From DASUPK01 sp963743575 (lineage in GTDB: Bacteria > Actinomycetota > Thermoleophilia > Solirubrobacterales > 70-9), in assembly GCA_963743575.1 (NCBI GenBank), contig CAVUQC010000004.1, positions 1 to 64,000 on the forward strand: a stretch of 64,000 nt of DNA, written 5' to 3'. The position numbers were made by a program, and so were the translations under genes. This document shows, piece by piece, positions 32,381 to 40,121 of this stretch (the first letter of the stretch is position 1; every line of letters begins with the position of its first letter). The notes beneath the pieces are model-generated. The model was not told the DNA's origin. It saw nothing but the letters and a program-made list of their open reading frames with translations, and did no database searches.

Positions 32381-33232
32381 TCAGCTCGCCACCGCGCAGA
32401 GCGCGACGCCGGTGAGCTCGTATCCGTCACCGCTCGCGAACGGCTCGAAGGCTCCCTCGACCTGCGCGCTCAGCGCGGCGCGTTCCTCAGTGGAGAGCCC
32501 GCGCACCGCAAGGCCGAATGGGCCGGCGGTGTCGGCGGTGAACTCGAGGTACTGGTCGACGTCCGGGATCGCAAAGCGGACCTCGACCTCCGCGACGCGG
32601 GCCTCGTCGAATCCGGCCGCTTCGAGCAGCTGCCTGATCCGCTCCTCGCTCCCCATCGCGAAGATGCCCGGCGCGGGCGGTGGCTCGGGCGGCGGCACGT
32701 GCCCGAGCTCGACCAGCTTCATCCCGACGATCGAGAAGAATGGGTTGCGCTGGGGCGAGCTCCAGACGGCCAGCGCGAGCCGGCCGCCCGGGCGCAGGAC
32801 GCGCCGTGCCTCTGCCAGGGCCGCGGGGGTGTCGACCATCAGCATGAAGCCGAAGCGGCAGAGGGCGCCGTCGACCGAGGCGTCCTCGAGCTCGATGTCC
32901 TCCGCATCCATTTGCCGATACTCCGCGTTCTGAATCCCGCGCTCGGCGCCGCGGCGTCGCGCCGCTTCGACCATGCCCGGCGAGAAGTCGGTCGAGATCA
33001 GGCGGCCGTCCTCGCCGATCCGCTCGGCGGCATCGAAGCCGGTATCGCCGGCGCCGGCCGCCAGCTCGAGGACGGTGTCTCCCTCGCCCGGACCCAGCTC
33101 CCGCACCAGCCACTCGCGCACCGGGGTCATGACTTCCTCGATCTGGGGCCGGCGCTTCTCCCAGGTCGGGGCGATCGCCTCGGCGATCTCGTGCATCGTG
33201 GTCCTGAGGTCCTCGCTCGTCTCGCTCGCCAT
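32381..33232 (-). CDS. SAM-dependent methyltransferase (type 11)
   Basis: This 283-aa protein is a class I methyltransferase. The SAM-binding motif I is DTVLELAAGAGDTGFDAAER (about 50-70), motif II is STDFSPGMVEAARRRGAER, and later motifs are RQMDAEDIELEDASVDGALC and RVLRPGGRLALAVWS. The last third has a cap region ending in DVDQYLEFTADTAGPFG, which may bind the acceptor. The substrate is not identifiable; the family includes enzymes of quinone, sterol and small-molecule methylation. The ATG at 33232 is preceded by GGGAGACGAG; an earlier ATG exists at 33292. It lies downstream of the HD-GYP/LuxR gene on the same strand with a 34-bp gap and could be cotranscribed. Confidence 0.88.
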   Translation of the reverse strand: MASETSEDLRTTMHEIAEAIAPTWEKRRPQIEEVMTPVREWLVRELGPGEGDTVLELAAGAGDTGFDAAERIGEDGRLISTDFSPGMVEAARRRGAERGIQNAEYRQMDAEDIELEDASVDGALCRFGFMLMVDTPAALAEARRVLRPGGRLALAVWSSPQRNPFFSIVGMKLVELGHVPPPEPPPAPGIFAMGSEERIRQLLEAAGFDEARVAEVEVRFAIPDVDQYLEFTADTAGPFGLAVRGLSTEERAALSAQVEGAFEPFASGDGYELTGVALCAVAS

Positions 33233-33266
33233 CTCGTCTCCCTTCGGGACGTTTGCGCGAGGGACG

Positions 33267-34862
33267 TTAGGAGCGCTCCCGAGAGCCCGCAATCGGGAGT
33301 TCTCCCCATGTCACCAGGCCGTGCTGCATCGCGAACAGGGTGGCGGCAGCACGGGTCGAGACCCCGGTCTTGCGGTAGGCGTTCTGGATGTGGCGATCGG
33401 CGGTCTTGGTTGAGATCCCCAGGGCCCGGGCGACCTGCTTGGTCTGCAAGCCGCGCGCCAGCAGGCCGAGTACCTCGACCTCGCGCTCGGTGAGCCCCGC
33501 CGGTCGCTCCAGTTCGGGGGTCGGCTGCCCGGCCGCCTCCAGGACGCCGGTGACCGCCTGGGCATCGAGGCGGCCCGCCTCGACCTCCAGGGCGAGCTCA
33601 CCTGCCGCGTTCTCGGCGCTCATCGCCTCGCGGTACGGACGCGGCTCCGTCATCGCGTGGTACGCGTCCGCAGCCGCCAGCAGACGGGCGGGCAGCGATA
33701 GCTCCGCGCCCGAGGCTCCGCGGTGATAGCCGGAGCCGTCCAGGCGCTCGTGATGAGCGCCTGCGGTCGGCGCGAGCCCGGCGAGAAACGCTGAGCGCGA
33801 GAGGACCCGTTCGGTGTGGTACGGATGGAGTCGAACTCGCTCCCACTCGTCGGCGTTCAGCGAGCCGGGCTTCTGCCAGGTGCGGGCATCGACCCCGACG
33901 CGTCCGAGATCGTGGACCAGGGCCGCGCGCCGCAGCGCGGTCGAGTCCGCGGCATCCAACCGGCACCGCTCGGCTGCGGCCGCCGCCAGCTCCGCGACGC
34001 CGCGGGAATGACCCGTGAGGTGAGGGGAGATCAGGTCGGCGAAGTCGCCCATCGTGGCGAGCGCGCGATCGAGCTCCTCGCCCGAGAGCATCTGAGGCGT
34101 CCCCGGCTCGCGGGACAGGCACTCCTCCCAGGCGGACGCTTCGTCGTCCAGGCTGAGGATCTCGCCGCCGTGTTCCGCCAGGAAACCGGCAATCGTCGGG
34201 TCCAGACCGCGGCCCGCGTGCTCCCGCACGATCGCCGCGGCCTCCTCCTCGCCCCGCAGTTGCTGCTGCAGGGCCGCGTCCGCGGCGACATGCAGGATGC
34301 GAACGGGAAGCGGGATCTCCTCTCCCTCGCCGCGGCGCAGCGGGCCCCGGCCGTCCCAGCGGTCGGTGAGGTAGGCGAGCAGTTCCGCCGAAGTGGGCTC
34401 CAGGCCGATGCCCTCGGCGAGCATCGTCGCCACCTCGCACGTCGCCGTCAGGTGCGGTCGCTGCTCCCGGGCCATCCTCGGCAGGCCTCGTGCGGCCTGA
34501 AGCGCGCGCACGGGCGCCGCGCGCGCGGGATCGGGGAGCGCTCGGAGCAGGCCGGTGAACACCTGACGTCCGGACCCAAAGAGGACCGGATCGAGATTCC
34601 TCGTGAGCGAGCCGCCGAAGACCTCGGCGCCCACGTGCGCGTCGGTCGTGCACCCGGCATGCGAGACCAGGCAGGCGTAATAGGTCTGCGAGGCCGTGCT
34701 CTGGTCGACGCCCAGGCCGTCGGCGAGCCGGGAGCCGATCAGGGTCATCCGCAGCCCGTGCTCGAACGGATATCCCATGCCGAGGTCGGTCGCCAGGCAG
34801 AGCGCCGCGACTATCTCCGCGGCGCGAACGTCTTCCTTGCCAGGCGACGCCCGATCAGGCAC
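33267..34862 (-). CDS. HD-GYP-type phosphodiesterase domain with LuxR C-terminal DNA-binding domain
   Basis: The product (531 aa from the GTG at 34862) has an N-terminal helical region (VRAAEIVAALCLATDLGMGY, LADGLGVDQSTASQTYYACL). An HD-GYP-like domain follows at about 310-440, seen in AALVHDLGRVGVDARTW, RVRLHPYHTERVL and AGAHHERLDGSGYHRGA. The end is a LuxR helix-turn-helix (LTEREVEVLGLLARGLQTKQ, ARALGISTKTADRHIQNAY). HD-GYP proteins usually hydrolyse cyclic di-GMP; here the domain may act as a ligand sensor for the fused DNA-binding domain. The frame extends further upstream, but that part overlaps the divergent TetR gene, so 34862 is the sensible start. HD-domain plus LuxR fusions are frequent in Thermoleophilia and related actinobacteria. 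Confidence 0.85.
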   Translation of the reverse strand: MPDRASPGKEDVRAAEIVAALCLATDLGMGYPFEHGLRMTLIGSRLADGLGVDQSTASQTYYACLVSHAGCTTDAHVGAEVFGGSLTRNLDPVLFGSGRQVFTGLLRALPDPARAAPVRALQAARGLPRMAREQRPHLTATCEVATMLAEGIGLEPTSAELLAYLTDRWDGRGPLRRGEGEEIPLPVRILHVAADAALQQQLRGEEEAAAIVREHAGRGLDPTIAGFLAEHGGEILSLDDEASAWEECLSREPGTPQMLSGEELDRALATMGDFADLISPHLTGHSRGVAELAAAAAERCRLDAADSTALRRAALVHDLGRVGVDARTWQKPGSLNADEWERVRLHPYHTERVLSRSAFLAGLAPTAGAHHERLDGSGYHRGASGAELSLPARLLAAADAYHAMTEPRPYREAMSAENAAGELALEVEAGRLDAQAVTGVLEAAGQPTPELERPAGLTEREVEVLGLLARGLQTKQVARALGISTKTADRHIQNAYRKTGVSTRAAATLFAMQHGLVTWGELPIAGSRERS

Positions 34863-34926
34863 GTAGCGACAGTAGCCAACCGATCGCAGGTCCGGAAGAC
34901 GCGCTTGCAGCTCCTCCGCCCTGTGG

Positions 34927-34952
34927 TACGGTGCCGTAGCTACGGTTCCGTA
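34927..34952. promoter_or_regulatory. Tandem palindromic operator in divergent promoter
   Basis: The 26-bp element consists of two 12-bp palindromes, TACGGTGCCGTA (34927-34938) and TACGGTTCCGTA (34941-34952), separated by GC. The centre CCGTAGCTACGG is itself palindromic. It lies between the divergent HD/LuxR and TetR genes, 27 bp upstream of the TetR start, and is the likely operator of that regulator. Confidence 0.7.
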
Positions 34953-34978
34953 GGAATTTGCGATCACGGGAGGTCGCG

Positions 34979-35653
34979 ATGTCGCTCGTCTCCACGCCCC
35001 GAAGAACCACTTCATTGACGCCGCCCAAGAAGAAGGCCACGACGGAAAAGCCTCGCCGCTACGCGCCCCGGCTCCCGCCGGAGGAGCGCCGCGAGCAGCT
35101 GCTCGACGCGACCCTCTCCCTGATCGCGGAGAACGGCTACGAGGCGGTCTCGATGGAGGGGATCGCGCGGAAGGCGGGCGTGACCAAGCCGGTCGTCTAC
35201 GACCTGTTCGGCTCGCTCGCGGACCTGCTGGAGGCATTGATGAAGCGCGAGGAGGAGCGGGCGCTGAACCAGCTCGCCGAGCTCATGCCGACGCCTGCCG
35301 CGGACGCCGACCCGGCCAAGATCCTGGTGGACGGCCTCGATGCGTTCCTGCGCGCGATCGAGACCCGGCCCGACGCGTGGCGGCTCTCCCTGATGCCGAT
35401 CGAGGCCCAGCCCGGGATCGTCCGCGAGCAGGTCGAGCGCGACCGGACCGCGGTCGCCAAGCAGCTCGCCACGATCGTCCGCTGGGGGGTCGAGCGGCTC
35501 GACCTGCCGATCTCCGACGTCGACCTGCTCGTCCAGACCATCATGAGGCTCGCCGAGCAGGGTGGCCGACTCCATCTCAACGACCCCGAGACCTATCCGC
35601 GCGAACGGATCACCTCGTTTGCGGCCAGTCTCCTCGGAAGCGTTCGCGGCTGA
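34979..35653 (+). CDS. TetR-family regulator
   Basis: This 224-aa regulator has a Lys/Pro-rich N-terminus and a TetR helix-turn-helix at about 40-85 (REQLLDATLSLIAENGYEAV, SMEGIARKAGVTKPVVYDLF). A helical ligand-binding domain follows (DGLDAFLRAIETRPDAWRLS, PISDVDLLVQTIMRLAEQGG). The ATG at 34979 has a GGGAGG ribosome-binding site eight bases upstream. The tandem palindrome just upstream suggests self-regulation and possible control of the divergent HD/LuxR gene. Its stop overlaps the start of the next gene (TGATG at 35651), so the two are translationally coupled. It resembles TetR members that control lipid or efflux genes, but no target is proven. Confidence 0.92.
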   Translation: MSLVSTPRRTTSLTPPKKKATTEKPRRYAPRLPPEERREQLLDATLSLIAENGYEAVSMEGIARKAGVTKPVVYDLFGSLADLLEALMKREEERALNQLAELMPTPAADADPAKILVDGLDAFLRAIETRPDAWRLSLMPIEAQPGIVREQVERDRTAVAKQLATIVRWGVERLDLPISDVDLLVQTIMRLAEQGGRLHLNDPETYPRERITSFAASLLGSVRG

Positions 35654-35934
35654 TGGCGGGATTGCAGTCAGCACTCGGGCGGATCGCCGACGCCGGCTCG
35701 GCCATCGGGAGCATGGTCGACAACATCCGCAGCATGTCCGGCGACACGCGCCGGATCGAGGAGCACTCCAGGCACCTCGACTCGATCGACGAGCGGCTCA
35801 ACCGGATCGTCGAGTTGATGGAGCGGATGGTTGCGTTGGTGGATGAGCTGCGCGGTTCCGTCGTGGAACTCGAACAGCACATCGAGCCGGTGGGCCGCCT
35901 GGCGGGACGCCTCCCGGGCCGCGCGAAGGACTAG
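35653..35934 (+). CDS. Coiled-coil hypothetical protein, 93 aa
   Basis: The ATG overlaps the tetR stop. The product is a short helical protein with a heptad pattern through residues 30-80 (TRRIEEHSRHLDSIDERLNR, IVELMERMVALVDELRGSV, VELEQHIEPVGRL), so it should form a coiled-coil dimer or oligomer. There is no signal peptide, but the Gly/Ala-rich start (LQSALGRIADAGSAIGSM) could touch the membrane. It is similar in style to small actinobacterial proteins found after TetR genes. Function unknown. It ends four bases before the stop of the convergent gene. Confidence 0.7.
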   Translation: MAGLQSALGRIADAGSAIGSMVDNIRSMSGDTRRIEEHSRHLDSIDERLNRIVELMERMVALVDELRGSVVELEQHIEPVGRLAGRLPGRAKD

Positions 35935-35938
35935 TTCT

Positions 35939-36223
35939 CTACCCGATCTGGCCCTCGACCACGACCTCGCCCTTGTCGACCGAGGCTCGGGTGCCCGGAG
36001 TGTCTGAGCTGTCCATTGCGTTCATGACCTCGTCGGCCTTCTGCATGTCTGACTCGCTCTCGTAGAACTGCATCACGGCCGCCGTGCCCTGCGACTCGTC
36101 GACGACGATGCGCATCGTGGTGGGCGGCATCCCCTCCGGCGGATCGTTGTCTTCGACCTGAGACTTGATGCGATCCACCTGAGACGTGTCGACATCGGTG
36201 AACCTGACCACTCGTGCGTACAT
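35939..36223 (-). CDS. Hypothetical dimeric alpha/beta-barrel-like protein, 94 aa
   Basis: The 94-aa product begins MYARVVRFTDVDTSQVDRIK and continues through TTMRIVVDESQGTAAVMQFY and MQKADEVMNAMDSSDTPG. The beta-alpha-beta-beta-alpha-beta pattern and starting MYARVV strand are typical of the ferredoxin-like dimeric barrel (ABM/EthD-like) proteins. No catalytic residues can be assigned. The start is preceded by a GGAGGAAAC ribosome-binding site, a strong one. It converges on the coiled-coil gene and diverges from the AIM24-like gene. Confidence 0.75.
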   Translation of the reverse strand: MYARVVRFTDVDTSQVDRIKSQVEDNDPPEGMPPTTMRIVVDESQGTAAVMQFYESESDMQKADEVMNAMDSSDTPGTRASVDKGEVVVEGQIG

Positions 36224-36339
36224 CGTTTCCTCCTCCGTAGTTGGGCGAAGCGTATGCGTCGTTACTCTGCCGCGTCCATTCCCGAAAGAAGTTGACGACT
36301 GGAGGCCGGCAACGCCGGCTCGGGCGGCCTCTCCAGCGG

Positions 36340-36891
36340 ATGGCGAAGAAGGCGATGACCGGCGAGGGCGCCGAGCTGATGAAGGTCTCCGGGACCGGGG
36401 AGGTCTTCCTGGCCGACCTGGCGCAGGAGATCCAGCTCCTCCAGCTCTCAGGCGAGGCGATCACCGTCAACGGTGCCAACCTCCTCGCCTTCGACGCCGA
36501 CATCGACTGGGACATCAAGAAGGTGGACGGCGTCTCCGGATTCATGGGCGGCGGGATGTTCAACACGCACCTCTCGGGATCGGGCTTCGTCGCGATCCTC
36601 TCCGACGGCCCGCCCGTGCTGCTCGATCTCGACGGCACGGAGACCTTCGCGGATCCCCAGGCGGCGATCACCTGGTCGGACGGTGTGAAGACCTCGGTGA
36701 AGGCGGACGTCAACCTGAAGACGTTCATCGGCAGAGGCTCGGGGGAGACCGTCCAGATGGCGTTCTCGGGCAACGGCTGGCTGCTGATTCAGCCCTCCGA
36801 AGGCCGTGTGACCAGCACTGCCGCAGGCGGCTCGGGCGGGAGCGCTGCGTCGAGCGCGAGCGGCGCGATCGGCAAGCTGCTCAGCGGATAG
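36340..36891 (+). CDS. AIM24-family protein, apparently lacking its N-terminal part
   Basis: The product (183 aa) matches the C-terminal two-thirds of AIM24 proteins: KKAMTGEGAELMKVSGTGEV, FLADLAQEIQLLQLSGEAIT, NGANLLAFDADIDWDIKKV, MFNTHLSGSGFVAILSDG, IGRGSGETVQMAFSGNGWLL and QPSEGRV. Family members usually have about 60 more residues at the N-terminus, including a GGxxR/K lead-in. In the upstream bases a shifted frame gives NAGSGGLSS, so a frameshift near 36330 or a true truncation may explain the loss. Bacterial AIM24 proteins are beta-barrel, cytosolic and of unknown role; mitochondrial relatives act in membrane organisation. Confidence 0.8.
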   Translation: MAKKAMTGEGAELMKVSGTGEVFLADLAQEIQLLQLSGEAITVNGANLLAFDADIDWDIKKVDGVSGFMGGGMFNTHLSGSGFVAILSDGPPVLLDLDGTETFADPQAAITWSDGVKTSVKADVNLKTFIGRGSGETVQMAFSGNGWLLIQPSEGRVTSTAAGGSGGSAASSASGAIGKLLSG

Positions 36892-36897
36892 CCAAAC

Positions 36898-36924
36898 GGG
36901 GCGACCGCCGTTGGCGGCCGCCCC
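36898..36924. terminator. Bidirectional hairpin between convergent genes
   Basis: GGGGCGACCGCC (36898-36909) pairs with GGCGGCCGCCCC (36913-36924) around a GTT loop with one mismatch. It lies between the convergent AIM24-like and lipoprotein stops, the expected place for a shared terminator, although a T-run is missing on both sides. Confidence 0.5.
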
Positions 36925-36937
36925 GCAACGCTTCGGC

Positions 36938-37804
36938 TTACTTGACGTCCTCCACGGCCAGGAGGCCCTCCTGATCGTGCGACTTGCCCTTCCCGTCGCG
37001 GTCCATGAGCGGGCAGAAGAAGACGTACTGCCCGGGCTGCTTCAGGTCCAGGGTCGTGGTCTGTGACAGGCCGCCGTCGAGGATCGCCGAGCTCTGGATC
37101 CCGCTCGGATCGATATACGAAGGCGGCGGGCCGTTCTTCGCCAGGTCCTTCTTGATCTGGTCGAGCGGCGGCGCCTGGCCCTTCACGGGTACGGCAATGA
37201 TCGTGTGCACCGCGTCATCACCCTTGCTGTCGAAGGTGACCTGATTGGTCCCAGTCTTCAGCCCAGAGATGTCCCATTTGTACTTGTCATCGCCGAGCGA
37301 ATCGGCGGTGACGTTGGCGCTCGTGTCGGGCAGATCGCCGGTGGAACCGCCGCTCAGCGTCATGCCTGCGGTCGCCGGGGGACCGCTGCTGGGTCCGGGG
37401 CCACCGAGTGCCGCCGCATCCACCAGGACGTAATTGCCGCCCGGAAGGTTGACCGTGGCTGTTCCGGTCTGGCCGGGTGCGGCGCTGCCGACCCCGCCCT
37501 CGAGCTTGACCCACGGCGGGATCACATTGCTGTTCTGGCCGAGCAACTGCAGGACTTCCTGCTGCGAGTGCCCATTCGCGTACTGGATGAACTGCACACC
37601 GTGGGGGGCCTTGCCCTGGTTGGCGAGCTCGACCTTGACGAGGCCGCCCGTTGCCGTCTTCGGCGCCTGGAAGGCCGCGGCCTTGCCGTTCTCACTGATT
37701 TTCAGCGAGAGCGTGGTCGGATTATCGTTGCTGTCGCTGCCACCGCAGCCGGCGATCACCACCACAGCGCCGATCGCAGCCAGGATCGAGACGCGCAAAT
37801 GCAT
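36938..37804 (-). CDS. Lipoprotein with cupredoxin-like C-terminal domain
   Basis: The protein (288 aa from the ATG at 37804) has a lipoprotein signal: MHLRVSILAAIGAVVVIAGC, with the modified Cys at 20. It is therefore anchored on the outside of the membrane. The body holds two beta-rich domains: one at about 35-130 (GLVKVELANQGKAPHGVQFI, PPWVKLEGGVGSAAPGQTGT) and one at about 165-285 ending in LKQPGQYVFFCPLMDRDGKG and KSHDQEGLLAVED. The Cys-Pro and His near the end recall the copper site of cupredoxins, and PHGVQF in the first domain provides a matching His, but the ligand set is not certain. It is upstream of two membrane genes on the same strand, separated by about 125 bp. Confidence 0.85.
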   Translation of the reverse strand: MHLRVSILAAIGAVVVIAGCGGSDSNDNPTTLSLKISENGKAAAFQAPKTATGGLVKVELANQGKAPHGVQFIQYANGHSQQEVLQLLGQNSNVIPPWVKLEGGVGSAAPGQTGTATVNLPGGNYVLVDAAALGGPGPSSGPPATAGMTLSGGSTGDLPDTSANVTADSLGDDKYKWDISGLKTGTNQVTFDSKGDDAVHTIIAVPVKGQAPPLDQIKKDLAKNGPPPSYIDPSGIQSSAILDGGLSQTTTLDLKQPGQYVFFCPLMDRDGKGKSHDQEGLLAVEDVK

Positions 37805-37929
37805 TTGCACCTCCAACTCCGCATTACCCCCTCTTCCCCTAGTTCCGGATCCCCATCTGGAACGGCGGCAGCCTCGCACACCCACTCATTGCGCGTCAAC
37901 TCTCTGGCTTCGGAGCGCCCTGGTGGCCG

Positions 37930-38391
37930 CTAGACGGGCTTCGTCGTCATCGCCCAGACGGCGACCAGATAGGCCACCAGGACGAGCGAGACGAGTCCGG
38001 TGACGATCCGGGGGGAAATCGCCGAAGGCTGCTGCCCGCGGTTCATACGCCGCACCGAGATCCCGCCGATGATCAGCGAGATGATCAGGAAGAGGAATCC
38101 GAGGTCGCTGACGCCGTAGCCGATTCCGATCCAGGCGACGTTGGAATTCGACAGGTGCTCCTTGCTCACGATCCACTCCGCGCCGGCGCGGAAGATGATG
38201 TAGCCGGGGAGCGCGCCATAGAACAGCGTCATGTAGCCAAGGCGGATCAGGGAGGGCGAGCCGCTGCGCCAGGCGGCGATCAGCGAAACGGCGGACAGGG
38301 TCAGCGCGCCCACCACCAGCATCCCCCCGAAGATGTGCACGAACAGCGGCAGGTCCCAGCTGTCCGGGCGGATGAGGGCGAGAGCGCTCAT
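37930..38391 (-). CDS. Integral membrane protein, four helices, 153 aa
   Basis: Four membrane helices are visible: LPLFVHIFGGMLVVGALTLS, IRLGYMTLFYGALPGYIIF, VSDLGFLFLIISLIIGGISV, and TGLVSLVLVAYLVAVWAM. A His in the first helix (FVHIFGG) could bind haem or metal, as in DUF2269-like proteins. The gene overlaps the next upstream membrane gene by ATGA at 38388, so the two are coupled and probably form one complex. I cannot assign a function. Confidence 0.8.
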   Translation of the reverse strand: MSALALIRPDSWDLPLFVHIFGGMLVVGALTLSAVSLIAAWRSGSPSLIRLGYMTLFYGALPGYIIFRAGAEWIVSKEHLSNSNVAWIGIGYGVSDLGFLFLIISLIIGGISVRRMNRGQQPSAISPRIVTGLVSLVLVAYLVAVWAMTTKPV

Positions 38392-38795
38392 GCGCCCGGC
38401 TTCCAGACCATGACGATGAGCAGCAGCACGAACCAGAAGACGCGCATCCAGTGGGCGAACAGCGTGCGGCGATCGATCGTCACCGCCGAGTCATCGCCGC
38501 CCGCCTGGATCCCGCGGCCCGCCCGCGCGCCGGATCCCGTGGCCAGGACCCAGAGGACGATGGCCGCGATGATCCAGCCATCGTAGATCTCGTACTCGGG
38601 GCGATTGAGCGCCAGCCAGACGCCGAAGACCAGGGTGCCGAGCCCGCCGACGCCCCAGAGAATCTCGGCGATCACCTTCGTCGTCCGGTTCACCGGGCCG
38701 CCCAGGGCAAAGGAGCTGTAGATGACGATGCCGGCGGCAAGGAGGAACGCCGAGAGGACGTGGAGGAACAGGAGACTGTGGTACACGCGGCGCAA
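38388..38795 (-). CDS. Integral membrane protein, DUF2269-like, 135 aa
   Basis: The protein starts MRRVYHSLLFLHVLSAFLLA, with a His early in the first helix (FLHVLSAF), then VIAEILWGVGGLGTLVFGV, DGWIIAAIVLWVLATGSGA and VFWFVLLLIVMVWKPGA. Four helices with conserved His and a short loop are typical of DUF2269-type membrane proteins. Its stop overlaps the start of the sister gene at 38391. The two resemble each other in layout and may be ancient duplicates forming a heterodimer. Function unknown. Confidence 0.8.
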   Translation of the reverse strand: MRRVYHSLLFLHVLSAFLLAAGIVIYSSFALGGPVNRTTKVIAEILWGVGGLGTLVFGVWLALNRPEYEIYDGWIIAAIVLWVLATGSGARAGRGIQAGGDDSAVTIDRRTLFAHWMRVFWFVLLLIVMVWKPGA

Positions 38796-38817
38796 TCCTA
38801 CCCGCGGCGCTGGCGGA

Positions 38818-39672
38818 TCAACCGGTGTAGGCGCTGATGCGCTCGACCCACTCGTCGAGCTTGCGCTCGGCGCCCTCGCGGGTGGCCGCGTCCTCCGCGC
38901 GGAGCATGTGCACCGACCGCGTCACGCCCGCCTCCTCGTAGCGCAGCAGGACATCCGGATCGCGCGGCGGGATCTGCAGGGTCACCGGAATCCGGTCGCG
39001 GCCGGCCTCCTCGCCCAGCAGCTGGAGCTCCTCGACGCGGGCGATCATCTGGTCGTCGGGCGGGAGCCGGTTCGGGAACCAGCCGTCGCCGAAGGCGACC
39101 ACGCGCTTCAGCACGTTCGGGCCGTTGCCGCCGACCAGCACCGGCGGGTGAGGCTGCTGGAGCGGCGCCGGCCGGCTGACGATCCGGTCGAAGTCGACGA
39201 AATCGCCGTGGTAGCTCGCCTCCTCGTTCGTCCACATCTCCCGGCAGGCCTCGACCCGCTCGCGCAGGATCGCGAAGCGCCTCTCCGGGTCGGTGCCGTG
39301 GTTTCGCATCTCCTCGAGGTTCCAGCCGGCGCCGACCCCGAAGATCATCCGCCCGCCGGAGAGCCGATCGATGGAGGCGACCTCCTTGGCGGTGGTGATC
39401 GGGTCGCGCTCGACCAGCAGGCAGATCGCGGTCCCCACCCTGATCTGCTCGGTGGCGGAGGCCATCGTCGCGAGCGCAACGAACGGGTCGTAGATGCGGA
39501 AGTACTCACGGGGCAGCTCGCCCCCGGCCGGGTAGGGCGTCTCGCGGCTAGCCGGGATGTGGGTGTGCTCCGTTACGAAGACCGACTCGAAGCCCCGTTC
39601 TTCCGCCATCCGGGCAAGCTCGGCCGGCTCGATCATCTCGTCGGTGGGGAAGTAGGAGACGCCGAAGTCCAT
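38818..39672 (-). CDS. LLM-class F420-dependent oxidoreductase
   Basis: This 284-aa enzyme has the luciferase-like monooxygenase fold (TIM barrel) and probably uses coenzyme F420. Landmarks are MDFGVSYFPTDEMIEPAEL, ESVFVTEHTHIPASRETPYP, IRVGTAICLLVERDPITTAK, SGGRMIFGVGAGWNLEEM, and PPVLVGGNGPNVLKRVV with GDGWFPNRLP. The GVGAGWN and HTHIP segments and the absence of a flavin reductase partner favour the F420-dependent actinobacterial group. The substrate is unknown. The ATG lies two bases after the stop of the small membrane gene at 39675, so the two share a transcript that also includes the alpha/beta hydrolase gene at 40122. Confidence 0.92.
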   Translation of the reverse strand: MDFGVSYFPTDEMIEPAELARMAEERGFESVFVTEHTHIPASRETPYPAGGELPREYFRIYDPFVALATMASATEQIRVGTAICLLVERDPITTAKEVASIDRLSGGRMIFGVGAGWNLEEMRNHGTDPERRFAILRERVEACREMWTNEEASYHGDFVDFDRIVSRPAPLQQPHPPVLVGGNGPNVLKRVVAFGDGWFPNRLPPDDQMIARVEELQLLGEEAGRDRIPVTLQIPPRDPDVLLRYEEAGVTRSVHMLRAEDAATREGAERKLDEWVERISAYTG

Positions 39673-39674
39673 GG

Positions 39675-40115
39675 CTAGGCGGGCTGGAGCCGCCGCTGAG
39701 CCTGGTCGCTCGCCAGGTAGAGGATCACCAACGGGACCAGAACGTCGAGTGTGAGGCCGAGAAGGCTCCCGATGTTGTCGCCGGTCGAGTAGTGCGAGGT
39801 CGTGGTGGCGTGGTAGATCAGGTGCGGGAGCCCGGCTGCCAGCAGCGAGATGCCGGCGGCCTGCACCAGGCGCTTCTCCATCCAATAGGCGGAGAGGGCG
39901 GCCAGGAGGGTGAGGCCGAGCGCGGCCGCGCCGAAGTCGCGTTCGAGGTGCTCGTTGTAGGGAGGCAGCGCGGAGACCCAGTGCGTCCCGCCGCCCGGGA
40001 AGGTGTCGTAGAACCCCTTCGGCGCCACCAGGATCCAGACGGCGAGCCAGCCGATCGTCACCGCGAGGTAGATCAGCGCGACGCGGATCAGCCCACGGTG
40101 CTGCTGGAGCTCCAT
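39675..40115 (-). CDS. Integral membrane protein, 146 aa
   Basis: Four membrane helices are predicted from hydrophobic stretches: RVALIYLAVTIGWLAVWILV, AALGLTLLAALSAYWM, AAGISLLAAGLPHLIYHATT, and LLGLTLDVLVPLVILYLA. A loop after helix 1 has YDTFPGGGTHWVSALPPYNE, and HLIYH lies in helix 3; His residues close to the membrane could bind metal. Small four-helix proteins with FPGGGxxWV occur next to oxidoreductases in actinobacteria. It lies six bases from the hydrolase gene and two from the LLM gene, so it is part of one operon. Function unknown. Confidence 0.8.
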   Translation of the reverse strand: MELQQHRGLIRVALIYLAVTIGWLAVWILVAPKGFYDTFPGGGTHWVSALPPYNEHLERDFGAAALGLTLLAALSAYWMEKRLVQAAGISLLAAGLPHLIYHATTTSHYSTGDNIGSLLGLTLDVLVPLVILYLASDQAQRRLQPA

Positions 40116-40121
40116 TGCCCC

